From NCBI RefSeq assembly GCF_003285545.1, contig NZ_QLNV01000001.1, positions 248,001-312,000 of the forward strand: a stretch of DNA of 64,000 nucleotides, given 5' to 3'. This document shows, one piece after another, positions 27,590-36,277 of the stretch (positions within the stretch are counted from its first letter, which is position 1; every line of letters starts with the position of its first letter). This DNA is from Sinomicrobium soli. Its GTDB lineage: Bacteria; Bacteroidota; Bacteroidia; Flavobacteriales; Flavobacteriaceae. The position numbers were made by a program, and so were the translations under genes. The notes beneath the pieces are model-generated. The model was given only the letters and a program-made list of their open reading frames with translations, did no database searches and had not been told where the DNA came from.

Positions 27590-29131
27590 ATGAAGACGAT
27601 AACACATCTGTTTATATGCACCATACTCACCGGCCTGTTCTGGGCCTGTGCAGACGACGACGGGCCGGAAAGCGTACGTATTGCCGAACCCACCGATATC
27701 ACTGCCGGTTTTATCATCAGGCAGGACAACTCGGGAGAGGTCGAGATCTTCCCTTCCGCAAAGGGGGCAAACGCCTTTGTGATCAATTTCGGTGACGGGA
27801 GCGAAGCCTCCGGCGAAATCGCCGCAGGGCAAAGCGTATCCCATACCTATACCGAAGGGAACTACACCCTTGAAATTACCGCTAAAAACCTCAACGGCAA
27901 CAGCGCTACGGCTACCAAAGAACTCGTGCTCTCCTTTCTGCCGCCCGAAAACCTTGAAGTGACCATTGACAGGGACAATGCAAATCCGTTTACGGTTACC
28001 GTCAGTGCCACGGCAGACCACGCTGCGGGCTTTGAAGTGTATTTCGGCGAGGACGAGAACGAGGAACCCGCGTTCATAACGCCGGAAGAGACGGCCTCCC
28101 ATGAATACCGGGATATAGGCACCTACACCATAAGAGTGGTTGCCCTGAGCGGCGGTACAGCGACTACCGAATACACCGAAGACGTGGAGATATCAACTCC
28201 ACTGGTACTTCCCATAACCTTCGAGATCCCCACGGTAGCCTATGATTTTTACTATTTTGGCGGTGGCGACGGCACAATGGCAGCCCTGACGGACAATCCG
28301 GCCCCCGACAACACCAACAACAGCAGCACCGTGGCAGCGTATACCAAACCCCCGGGATCGGAAACCTGGGCAGGGATCTCGGCTGTCATCAACGGAGGGG
28401 TCGACTTCTCCGCGAGCACAGCCATAGCCGTAGACGTCTACGCACCGGAAGCCGGTATGCCGGTACTGCTGAAAATGGAAAAAGAGGGCGACCCGGATAC
28501 TTTTGTGGAGTTCCGGCAGCACACCACTGTTGCCGGGGAATGGGAAACCCTGGTGTTCGACCTGTCCGCCCGGGATGAGTCCGCGGTATACAGTACCCTC
28601 GTGCTGTTCTTCAACTTCGATATCCCGGGAGAAGGTGAAACCTATTATTTCGACAATATCCGCCCGGCCTTCCCCGAACTTCCGCTTACCTTCGAGGACC
28701 CGGTATCCTACCCGTGGATGAATTTCGGAGGGGCCACATCGGGTATTGCAGACAATCCCGACAAATCGGGGATCAACACCTCCGAAAAAGTGACCGGTCT
28801 GTTTAAGGGAGAAGGCGCCGAGACCTGGGCAGGGTCCAACATTATGCTCGACGGCCCGATAGACCTTTCCGGTTCACAGGTGATCAGCATCAAGACCTGG
28901 TCGCCCGTAAACAATGCCACGGTACTCCTGAAACTGGAAGATTCGGGCTCTGACCATGCCGTTGAGATTTCTTCCGTCACTACGAAGACAGAAGAATGGG
29001 AAACACTGAGCTTTGATTTTTCAGGCACCGATAACCTGGAAAACCTCGACGTCATAACCATTTTCATGGACTTTGACCAGACGGGCCGGGGAGATACCTT
29101 TTATTTTGACGATATAGCACTTACTCATTAA
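27590..29131 (+). CDS. PKD-domain surface glycan-binding lipoprotein with duplicated module
   Basis: The 513-residue lipoprotein has lipobox FWAC (Cys20). Two PKD/Ig-like domains fill about residues 35-200 (FVINFGDGSEASGE, HTYTEGNYTLEITAKNLNG). The remainder is a tandem duplication: residues about 203-363 and 364-513 both begin LP-[IL]-TFE, both contain ETWAG and both end in a TxYFD-[DN]-I motif. Each repeat looks like a jelly-roll carbohydrate-binding module. The position after SusD is where SusE/SGBP-type surface glycan-binding proteins lie, and PKD lipoproteins are usual in laminarin loci. No catalytic residues are recognised. Binding of beta-1,3-glucan is inferred from context. Confidence 0.82.
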   Translation: MKTITHLFICTILTGLFWACADDDGPESVRIAEPTDITAGFIIRQDNSGEVEIFPSAKGANAFVINFGDGSEASGEIAAGQSVSHTYTEGNYTLEITAKNLNGNSATATKELVLSFLPPENLEVTIDRDNANPFTVTVSATADHAAGFEVYFGEDENEEPAFITPEETASHEYRDIGTYTIRVVALSGGTATTEYTEDVEISTPLVLPITFEIPTVAYDFYYFGGGDGTMAALTDNPAPDNTNNSSTVAAYTKPPGSETWAGISAVINGGVDFSASTAIAVDVYAPEAGMPVLLKMEKEGDPDTFVEFRQHTTVAGEWETLVFDLSARDESAVYSTLVLFFNFDIPGEGETYYFDNIRPAFPELPLTFEDPVSYPWMNFGGATSGIADNPDKSGINTSEKVTGLFKGEGAETWAGSNIMLDGPIDLSGSQVISIKTWSPVNNATVLLKLEDSGSDHAVEISSVTTKTEEWETLSFDFSGTDNLENLDVITIFMDFDQTGRGDTFYFDDIALTH

Positions 29132-29141
29132 AAACAGGACA

Positions 29142-30776
29142 ATGAAACGATTTCCATTTTATATATCAACACTGCTGGCCGCCATGCTGTTCCTGCTGCA
29201 CAGCAGCTGCCAGGACGACGACAACAGCCTGGGAGACATCACGGCCCCTTCCGGGCTCAACCTCGAAGCCCGCATCATAGGTGCCGACGATGAAAACGAA
29301 TACGGCGACGGCAGCGGACTGGTAGAATTCCTGGCCAGTGCGGAACACGCCACCAATTACAAGTTTACGTTCAGCGACAAATCGTCGGAACTCGCCACCA
29401 GCGGTAATTACACCCACCGGTTTACCACTCCCGGGGTCAACGATTACATCGCTACCGTGATCGCCAGCGGTACCGGTGGCGTGAGCACCAGCAAGACCAT
29501 AAACCTCACCGTCTTCAGCGAATTTGACGACCCGGAGACCAAGGCCCTGCTCACGGGAGAGAGCAGCAAGACCTGGTACCTCGCCAAAGCCCTCCCCGCA
29601 CATCTCGGGGTAGGCCCGGCAGAAGGTTTCTCTCCCGATTATTATTCGGCGACCCCCTTTGAAAAAGGCGACTGCTTCTATAACGACGAGCTTACCTTCA
29701 GCCTGGACAGCAATGGCAACATTGTTTTTGAACAGGACAACAAGGGAGAAACCTTCTTTAATGCAGACTATCTTTCCGTGGGAGGAGGAAGCGGCGGAGA
29801 AGATGCCTGTCTTCCCTTCGATACCTCGGGAAACAAATTTGTGAATCTCGCACCTGCCGTTTCGGAAGCACCGGGAGGTACCGGCACCCAGCTTATCATA
29901 TCCGACGGTGGCTTTATGAGCTACTACATCGGTGCCAGTGCATACGATATCCTTACCATAGAAGAAGATTATATGGAGGTCAGAGCCATTATGGGCTCCA
30001 ACAGTACCCTGGCCTGGTACCTGAAATTTACCACCGACCCCGAAGGCGGCGGAAACAATGGCGGAGAGGAAGAAATGCTGGAAACCCGGTTTGAAAACCT
30101 GGTGTGGTCGGATGAATTCGACGAAGGCAGTGCCCCCGACCCGGCAAACTGGAATTTCGAAACAGGCAACAACAACGGCTGGGGAAATAACGAATCGCAG
30201 TACTATACCGAAGACAATGCCGTGATCGACGACGGGGTACTGAGCATAAACCTCGTCGCGGAAAGCATTAACGGTTATAACTATTCCTCTTCCCGTATCA
30301 CTACCCATAACAAGTTCGATTTTACCTACGGCCGGGTAGAAGTACGTGCAAAACTCACCGAAGGCGGTGGTACATGGCCCGCCATCTGGATGCTGGGGTC
30401 CAACTTCCAGGAAGTGGAATGGCCGGGTTGCGGAGAGATCGACATTATGGAATACGTAGCCAACCAGCACGATGTGATACACGGTACCCTGCATTTCCCG
30501 GGGAATTTCGCGGGCAATGCCGTATCGGAATCTACGGTCATAGACGATGTGGCATCAGACTTTCACAACTATACCGTGGAATGGACCGAAGACCAGATTA
30601 TCTTCGCGGTAGACAACAAGATATTCCACAAATTCGACAATACGCCGGACACTCCTTTTCACAACCCTTTCTTCCTCATCCTGAATGTGGCGATGGGAGG
30701 TACGTTCGGGGGAGAAATAGATCCGGCATTCGAACAATCCTCCATGGAGGTGGAATACGTACGCGTATACCAGTAA
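29142..30776 (+). CDS. GH16 endo-beta-1,3-glucanase (laminarinase-type) lipoprotein
   Basis: The 544-residue lipoprotein has lipobox LHSSC. Residues about 30-125 form a PKD-like domain, about 130-305 an uncharacterised beta-rich domain, and 315-544 the GH16 catalytic jelly roll (LVWSDEFDEG, NFETGNNNGWGNNESQYYT, WPAIWMLG). The catalytic EIDIME motif gives Glu432 nucleophile, Asp434 and Glu437 acid/base; the inserted Met is the beta-bulge form seen in laminarinases. It would cut long beta-1,3-glucan at the cell surface. It is 10 bases after the PKD lipoprotein and is followed by a hairpin terminator before the GH3 gene. Confidence 0.93.
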   Translation: MKRFPFYISTLLAAMLFLLHSSCQDDDNSLGDITAPSGLNLEARIIGADDENEYGDGSGLVEFLASAEHATNYKFTFSDKSSELATSGNYTHRFTTPGVNDYIATVIASGTGGVSTSKTINLTVFSEFDDPETKALLTGESSKTWYLAKALPAHLGVGPAEGFSPDYYSATPFEKGDCFYNDELTFSLDSNGNIVFEQDNKGETFFNADYLSVGGGSGGEDACLPFDTSGNKFVNLAPAVSEAPGGTGTQLIISDGGFMSYYIGASAYDILTIEEDYMEVRAIMGSNSTLAWYLKFTTDPEGGGNNGGEEEMLETRFENLVWSDEFDEGSAPDPANWNFETGNNNGWGNNESQYYTEDNAVIDDGVLSINLVAESINGYNYSSSRITTHNKFDFTYGRVEVRAKLTEGGGTWPAIWMLGSNFQEVEWPGCGEIDIMEYVANQHDVIHGTLHFPGNFAGNAVSESTVIDDVASDFHNYTVEWTEDQIIFAVDNKIFHKFDNTPDTPFHNPFFLILNVAMGGTFGGEIDPAFEQSSMEVEYVRVYQ

Positions 30777-30805
30777 TCCGCCAAAAAGAAGTGTAATAAT
30801 CTACA

Positions 30806-30840
30806 GAGACAGGACAAGTGATATTTCCTGTCTCTTTTTT
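30806..30840 (+). terminator. Intra-operon terminator between GH16 and GH3
   Basis: GAGACAGGA (30806-30814) pairs with TCCTGTCTC (30826-30834), followed by six T. It sits only ten bases before the GH3 start codon, so it may cause partial termination and lower GH3 expression relative to the surface genes. Confidence 0.8.
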
Positions 30841-30849
30841 CGAAATCAC

Positions 30850-33141
30850 ATGACAAGAACAAGACAAGTACTCATGGGGTGTCTTGCGGGGACCGTCCTG
30901 TCTGCCTGCAACCCCGGGACTACGAACGCCACTGCCCCTTCCGGCAGTACAGAGCAGAAAGCAGATTCGGTACTCGCCCTGATGACGCTCGGGGAAAAAG
31001 TGGGACAAATGGTGTTGTACAACGGCAGCTGGGATGTTACCGGCCCTGCTACGGGTACCGACGACAGGAAAAAGCTGGAAAAACTCAAGAAGGGACATGT
31101 TGGAGGCATGCTCAATGTCACTTCGGCAGCCAATACCCGGGAAGCCCAGCGGCTGGTCATGGAAAATTCCAGGCTTAAGATACCGCTTATCTTCGGTTAC
31201 GACGTGATCCACGGCTATCGCACCATGTTTCCCGTACCCCTGGGAGAAAGCGCCAGCTGGGACCTGGAACTGATGCAGAAAACAGCCCGGGTGGCCGCCC
31301 GGGAAGCGGCGGCAGCAGGAATTAACTGGACCTTCGCCCCGATGATGGATGTTTCACGCGATGCCCGCTGGGGCAGGATCATGGAGGGTGCCGGGGAAGA
31401 CCCCTATCTCAATGCGGTCATTGCCGTAGCAAGGATACGGGGGTTTCAGGGTGACGACCTCTCGGCCGCGAACACCATCGCCGCCTGTGCCAAACATTTT
31501 GCCGGGTATGGTTTCGCCGAAGCCGGAAGGGATTACAACACCGTAAACATAGGTGAACACGAGCTTCACAATACCATCCTGCCCCCTTTCAGGGCAGCGG
31601 CCGACGCGGGGGTAGCGACCTTTATGAGCGCGTTTAACGACCTTGACGGCATCCCGGCCAGTGCCGACCGGAAATTGCAACGGGAGATCCTGAAAGACAC
31701 TTGGAACTGGAAGGGCTTTAATGTATCCGACTGGGGCGCCATCGCCGAACTCATCCCTCACGGGGTTGCAGCCGATAAGGTCCAGGCCACCGGTCTCGCC
31801 GTACGGGCAGGTATCGATATGGATATGGAAGGGGGAGCTTATGAAGAAGCCCTGGTACAACTGGTGGAGGAGCACAAGATACCCGAAAACCTTATAGACG
31901 ATGCCGTAAAGCGGATACTCCGGGTAAAGTTTGACCTCGGGCTTTTTGACGACCCTTACCGGTACTGTAATGAAGAGACCGAAAAGCAGGAACTCTATTC
32001 CTCCGAAAACCGGCAGGTGGCCTTGGAAGCGGCAAAAAAATCGATCGTTTTGCTGAAGAACAACGGGAATATCCTCCCGCTGGGGAACAATATCCGGAAT
32101 ATCGCCGTGATCGGCCCTCTTGCCGGTGACAAAGACTCCCCCCTCGGGAACTGGCGGGCGCAGGCCGAAGCGAATTCTGCCGTTTCGGTACTGGAAGGTA
32201 TCCGGAACCACGCGCCGGAAAGCTGTGAAATAACATACGCCAAAGGAGCCGACCTCGCTGCCGGAACGCGTAACTTTTTATCTCCCCTGGATATAAATGA
32301 CGAGGATACCAGCGGTTTTGCCGAAGCGGTATCCCTGGCACGCAAAGCCGATGCGGTGATCCTGGTCGTGGGAGAAGACGCCTTTCAATCGGGAGAAGGC
32401 CGCAGCCAGGCCGATATAGGTTTTGCCGGCGTACAGCAGCAACTGGCAGATGCCGTAACGGAAGCCAACAAAAACACCGTAATGGTGCTGATGAACGGCA
32501 GGCCCATGGATATCACCGACAGCGCCGGCAAGGTAAAAGGCCTGCTCGAAAGCTGGTTCCTCGGCTCGGAACACGGCAACGCCGTAGGAGAAGTGCTCTT
32601 CGGAAAATACAACCCTTCGGGCAGGCTGCCGGTTTCCTTCCCCCGGCATGTAGGACAGGAACCGCTCTACTACAACCGCAAAAGCACAGGCCGCCCGGAA
32701 GGCGGGGAACAGGTGACCTATTCCCACTATACCGATGTCGCCAACGACGCTCTTTTTCCCTTCGGCTTCGGGCTGAGCTATACTCATTTTGCCTACGGGA
32801 ATATTCAGCTGAACCGGGATTCCTTTACTACCGGGGGCACCATAATGGCGTCTGTTACCGTGACCAATACCGGGAAAATGGCCGGAGAGGAAGTGGTACA
32901 GCTCTACCTTCATGACGAAGTGGCCTCCATTACCCGCCCGGTGAAAATGCTGAAAGCCTTTGAAAAGATCCACCTTGAACCCGGGGAAGCCAGGACAGTG
33001 GATTTCGTGATCGATGAGGATATGATTTCTTTTTACACCATCAACAGGAAATGGGAGGCCGAACCCGGGCGCTTCCGGCTCTACATAGGAAGCAGTTCGG
33101 CAGAGACCGATGCCACCTCCTTCGAATTCAGGTCCGAATGA
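30850..33141 (+). CDS. GH3 beta-glucosidase lipoprotein
   Basis: The 763-residue protein resembles BglX. The lipobox is LSAC (Cys20). The N-terminal TIM-barrel domain contains KHFAGYG and the nucleophile motif GFNVSDWGA with Asp294. The second alpha/beta domain carries VVGEDAFQSGEGRSQADIGF, and a fibronectin-III-like domain closes the protein (VSVTVTNTGKMAGEEVVQLYLHD-type strands). It would release glucose from beta-linked oligosaccharides produced by the GH16 enzyme. It is 73 bases from the GH16 stop across a hairpin terminator. Length and domain order are normal. Confidence 0.94.
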   Translation: MTRTRQVLMGCLAGTVLSACNPGTTNATAPSGSTEQKADSVLALMTLGEKVGQMVLYNGSWDVTGPATGTDDRKKLEKLKKGHVGGMLNVTSAANTREAQRLVMENSRLKIPLIFGYDVIHGYRTMFPVPLGESASWDLELMQKTARVAAREAAAAGINWTFAPMMDVSRDARWGRIMEGAGEDPYLNAVIAVARIRGFQGDDLSAANTIAACAKHFAGYGFAEAGRDYNTVNIGEHELHNTILPPFRAAADAGVATFMSAFNDLDGIPASADRKLQREILKDTWNWKGFNVSDWGAIAELIPHGVAADKVQATGLAVRAGIDMDMEGGAYEEALVQLVEEHKIPENLIDDAVKRILRVKFDLGLFDDPYRYCNEETEKQELYSSENRQVALEAAKKSIVLLKNNGNILPLGNNIRNIAVIGPLAGDKDSPLGNWRAQAEANSAVSVLEGIRNHAPESCEITYAKGADLAAGTRNFLSPLDINDEDTSGFAEAVSLARKADAVILVVGEDAFQSGEGRSQADIGFAGVQQQLADAVTEANKNTVMVLMNGRPMDITDSAGKVKGLLESWFLGSEHGNAVGEVLFGKYNPSGRLPVSFPRHVGQEPLYYNRKSTGRPEGGEQVTYSHYTDVANDALFPFGFGLSYTHFAYGNIQLNRDSFTTGGTIMASVTVTNTGKMAGEEVVQLYLHDEVASITRPVKMLKAFEKIHLEPGEARTVDFVIDEDMISFYTINRKWEAEPGRFRLYIGSSSAETDATSFEFRSE

Positions 33142-33415
33142 TCGGGAACGCCATACAATAAGGCCCGTGTCGTACCGCGGAAGTTTCCGAAGTACGGCCC
33201 GGGTTGTTATAAAGTAATTACCGGAGGATCGGGAAGTTCGGATGTTTTGACTATTTTAGCAGCAAGGCCGAAAACAGTTTCGGAAGTCGGCCCCCGGGGT
33301 TTCGGGATAACCTGTAACCCGGTCTTCGATACATTCCGACCTTCGGCCGTACTGTGTTGCAGACCAAAAAGCGCAATCGAATGCATAACATCTGTCATTT
33401 ATAAACAATACCATC

Positions 33416-33423
33416 TAAATTTG
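33416..33423 (+). promoter_or_regulatory. -7-like element just before the propeller gene
   Basis: TAAATTTG matches TAnnTTTG but ends only five bases before the ATG at 33429. If used, the mRNA would be leaderless or nearly so. No TTG is seen at the usual distance. Confidence 0.3.
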
Positions 33424-33428
33424 CTCGC

Positions 33429-35015
33429 ATGAAAATATTTGCCCGTACCTTATTTTTCATCCTTGTCATATTAACAAGCCCCGCGATCTCCGGACAGGAA
33501 GTTTCCCCGGAGCATATCAGTTTCGTCCGGCAGGGCGTACAGAGAATGATCTTTAACGAAGAACAGGCCATTCCACTGGCAACGCTGGAACCCGGTAATG
33601 TGGTGGGGCTTCAGGCAATGCATCCCGTCACGCATTATTCAAAAGAGCGGGCCGGGGTGAGCATTCGCGGTAATGAGTTGGTGATTGCCGCTGCAAAAGA
33701 GACACAGACCGGGATCTGGTTCGGAGGCTTCAACCCTTTCGCGACCTATGTGATAGACCTGTCTTCTGTCAGCGGGAATGGGGCCCTCGGTTTCGAATTT
33801 TCCGATGCGGCACACAAGGAGCAGTTTTTGGTCACGATCGGTTTTAACGATACCCTGCTCACCGGCGTAAACCTCAGGGTCCGGGATGCAGAAAAAGTGA
33901 TCACAGACCGGTCAATTACCGTAAATAAGGAAGAAAGACAGCCGTTGAAAGGGAGGATCATCCTTCAAATGCTGGGCAGCGGGCTTACCCTGTTCCTGCA
34001 GGATGAGGGATTGCCCCGGGTAATAGGGCAGGCAGATTTTAACACTCATATCGATCTGCGCAAAAAATATTACCTGCAGCATTTTCAGACACGGCTTTTC
34101 GCACAGTTAAACGAAGGCGAAGTCCGGATAGAAAAGGCCGGTGTGGAATTCGGCACGGGAGTGGGCCTGGCCGATATCAGGGCAATTACTTATGAGAACG
34201 GGGACCCCCTGCTCGACCGGGGAAGGCTTTGGTATACCATGTCTGTACGGGGGCGGGGCCTGCCACATCACCTGCAGGGAGTATTCAGCCTGGACCCCAC
34301 CACTTTCGACATTAAATTTGAAGGGGTCATCGTATTTGATCGCGGGGACGGCTTATTGCGGAATGAGATCGCATCGCATATCTTTTACGACAGGAAAGAC
34401 AAGGTCTGGAGAGGGATGACGACAGGCTTCAGCGCCTATGCGAACCCTGAAAGGGAAAAGAAGCAGTTACTGGCCATCGAAAGCGGGAAGGACCCCCGGT
34501 TCGGTTTTTCCGTCATGAATGCCGTTCCTTTCGGGATGGTGGGAGATATCGAGGACCCCCATATCGTATTTGATGAGGAGGTAAATAAATGGCGTATGCT
34601 TACCTGTGAGAATCACGACGGGTACAAGGCCATTGTCCTGGAGTCGGACCACTGGGATAGGGGGTACCGGCAAATTGCAGGTCCGGTCCGGTATAATTCT
34701 ACCGGAACTTCCATACAGAAAATCGGGAATACCCGGTATTGCTTTTCGGGAAGCTCGGAGCGAAAGATCTTTATTTACACCTATCCCGACCTCCGGGAAG
34801 CCGGGAGTTTACACATGGACCTGCCACCCTGGGATGCAACTTCCGGAACAAGGGTATGGCCCAATGTCGTTCAGTTACCCGAGGGGTACCCGTTCCGGTA
34901 TGTAGCATTGATGATGGACAGGCTGGACTACCCCGGACAGCAGGGACCGCACTGGTCTTATGGTGCGCTCTATCTCTATCACGGTTCGGAAATGCAGTTG
35001 TCCGGAAAAAACTGA
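33429..35015 (+). CDS. Secreted two-domain protein, GH43/GH32-like propeller predicted
   Basis: The 528-residue protein has an SPI signal ending near AISGQ. Residues about 30-240 read like a lectin-type beta-sandwich (TQTGIWFGGFNPFATYVIDL, NLRVRDAEKVITDRS). The second half (about 245-520) shows the blade rhythm of a five-bladed glycosidase propeller: GDIEDPHIVFDEEVNKWRML with Asp376, GTSIQKIGNTRYCFSG and TRVWPNVVQLPEGYPFRYV. I cannot assign it to a named GH family, and not all three expected carboxylates can be placed. It follows the beta-glucan locus by 287 bases on the same strand but may be a separate unit. A glycosidase or a non-catalytic glycan-binding propeller are both possible. Confidence 0.6.
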   Translation: MKIFARTLFFILVILTSPAISGQEVSPEHISFVRQGVQRMIFNEEQAIPLATLEPGNVVGLQAMHPVTHYSKERAGVSIRGNELVIAAAKETQTGIWFGGFNPFATYVIDLSSVSGNGALGFEFSDAAHKEQFLVTIGFNDTLLTGVNLRVRDAEKVITDRSITVNKEERQPLKGRIILQMLGSGLTLFLQDEGLPRVIGQADFNTHIDLRKKYYLQHFQTRLFAQLNEGEVRIEKAGVEFGTGVGLADIRAITYENGDPLLDRGRLWYTMSVRGRGLPHHLQGVFSLDPTTFDIKFEGVIVFDRGDGLLRNEIASHIFYDRKDKVWRGMTTGFSAYANPEREKKQLLAIESGKDPRFGFSVMNAVPFGMVGDIEDPHIVFDEEVNKWRMLTCENHDGYKAIVLESDHWDRGYRQIAGPVRYNSTGTSIQKIGNTRYCFSGSSERKIFIYTYPDLREAGSLHMDLPPWDATSGTRVWPNVVQLPEGYPFRYVALMMDRLDYPGQQGPHWSYGALYLYHGSEMQLSGKN

Positions 35016-35103
35016 ACAGTTTTTTTAAAAGAACATGCTGATTTCGTACAGCAAAGATCCCGTCGGGTTGTTCTGATCGCAAGCGCAAGGATCACAAGTG
35101 ATA

Positions 35104-35157
35104 AGACCAACAGAAGAGGTCGTTTAACACATGTTAAACGACCTCTTCTGTTGGTCT
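35104..35157. repeat. Perfect 26-bp inverted repeat with 2-base loop
   Basis: The arms at 35104-35129 and 35132-35157 are exact reverse complements over all 26 bases. The outer part reads AGACCAACAG and the inner part GTTTAACA before the CA loop. It lies between two converging genes, 89 bases after one stop and 23 bases before the other. No U-tract follows, so it is not a standard intrinsic terminator, though it could end transcription or stabilise both 3' ends. Confidence 0.85.
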
Positions 35158-35179
35158 GCAACCCGTTAAACTGCCGGGA

Positions 35180-36259
35180 TTATGCCCCCAGGTTCTTTTT
35201 GAAAAATCCTTCCAGCTTGTCAAAGGGGATCATATCCAGCCTGTCATACAGGTCTACGTGAACACCATCGGGAATGATCATCAGTTCCTTAGGGTCGGAA
35301 GCCTCCTTATAAGCATCTTCACTGAAATAACGGGAATGGGCGTTTTCTCCGGCAATAAGCAGCATCGGCCTGGGGGAGATCTCCTTGATGTAAGTCAGGA
35401 TGGGCATATTCATCAGGGACAGCGGTGTGGTCATCGTCCAGGAGCCGTTAGAATTGATGGAACGCTCGTGAAAACCTCTGTCCGTTTTGTAATAGTCGAA
35501 ATATTCTTTTACAAACTGGGGTTCGTCCCCTTTTATTTCACTGGGCAGTCCCTGCGGCGCCAAAGCCGGAGTTCCCTCTGCCGCATCTTCCCAGCGTTGC
35601 CGGCTCAGGTCTTCCAGCAATTGTGTGCGCTGCTCAGGCGTGGTGGCATCGAAATACCCCTTTGCATTTACTCTCGACATATCGTACATACTGGTGGTGG
35701 CAACGGCTTTCACGCGTTTGTCTACAGCGGTAGCGTTTAATGCAAAACCGCCGAAACCGCAGATCCCGATAATCCCCAGCCTGTCCCGGTCTATATTGTC
35801 CTGAAGTCCGAGAAAATCGATGGCCGCACTGAAATCTTCGGTGTTGATGTCGGGCGATGCCACATGACGGGGTTCACCGCCGCTTTCCCCGGTATAAGAC
35901 GGATCGAATGCAAGAACGGCAAAGCCACGTTCCGCCATCTGGTTGGCATACAGTCCCGATGCCTGTTCTTTTACCGCCCCGAAAGGCCCGCTGATGGCAA
36001 GGGCGGGCAAGGGTTCGTTCCCGCTGTTTTCCGGGAGGTAAAGGTCGCCGGCCAGTTCAATGCCATAACGATTCTTAAAGGTTACTTTTTTACGGGTCAC
36101 CTTATCGCTTAATTCAAACGTATAGTGTTCTCCTGCTGTTTTCATCTCTTCTGTTTTTTGAGTTTGTACTTCCTGTTCTTCTTTCTCCTTCTGCTGCTCC
36201 TGCTTACACGCTCCGAGTACCAGCAGGGCCATAACGGGTATAAAGATTACTTTTTTCAT
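35180..36259 (-). CDS. Alpha/beta hydrolase lipoprotein
   Basis: The 359-residue protein has lipobox LGAC (Cys18) and a Gln/Glu/Lys-rich linker. The hydrolase fold follows: LYLPENSG, the oxyanion region ISGPFGAVKEQ, GFAVLAFDPSYTGESGG, and the nucleophile elbow GICGFGGF with Cys167 in the nucleophile place. The catalytic Asp/His region is near SPRPMLLIAGENAHSR-type sequence and IPDGVHVDLYDR. A cysteine in this position recalls dienelactone-hydrolase-type enzymes rather than serine esterases. The substrate is unknown. It is 18 bases downstream of the alcohol dehydrogenase and surely cotranscribed with it. Confidence 0.82.
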   Translation of the reverse strand: MKKVIFIPVMALLVLGACKQEQQKEKEEQEVQTQKTEEMKTAGEHYTFELSDKVTRKKVTFKNRYGIELAGDLYLPENSGNEPLPALAISGPFGAVKEQASGLYANQMAERGFAVLAFDPSYTGESGGEPRHVASPDINTEDFSAAIDFLGLQDNIDRDRLGIIGICGFGGFALNATAVDKRVKAVATTSMYDMSRVNAKGYFDATTPEQRTQLLEDLSRQRWEDAAEGTPALAPQGLPSEIKGDEPQFVKEYFDYYKTDRGFHERSINSNGSWTMTTPLSLMNMPILTYIKEISPRPMLLIAGENAHSRYFSEDAYKEASDPKELMIIPDGVHVDLYDRLDMIPFDKLEGFFKKNLGA

Positions 36260-36277
36260 TTTTACAAGGTATTACGT

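Noticed and set aside
29166-30494. A 442-codon open frame on the minus strand
   Set aside because: It is antisense to the GH16 gene and shows no family motif.
33156-33215. Hairpin after the GH3 gene as a terminator
   Set aside because: The arms around GTAC and GGCCCG are interrupted and no clear T-run follows, so it was not annotated.
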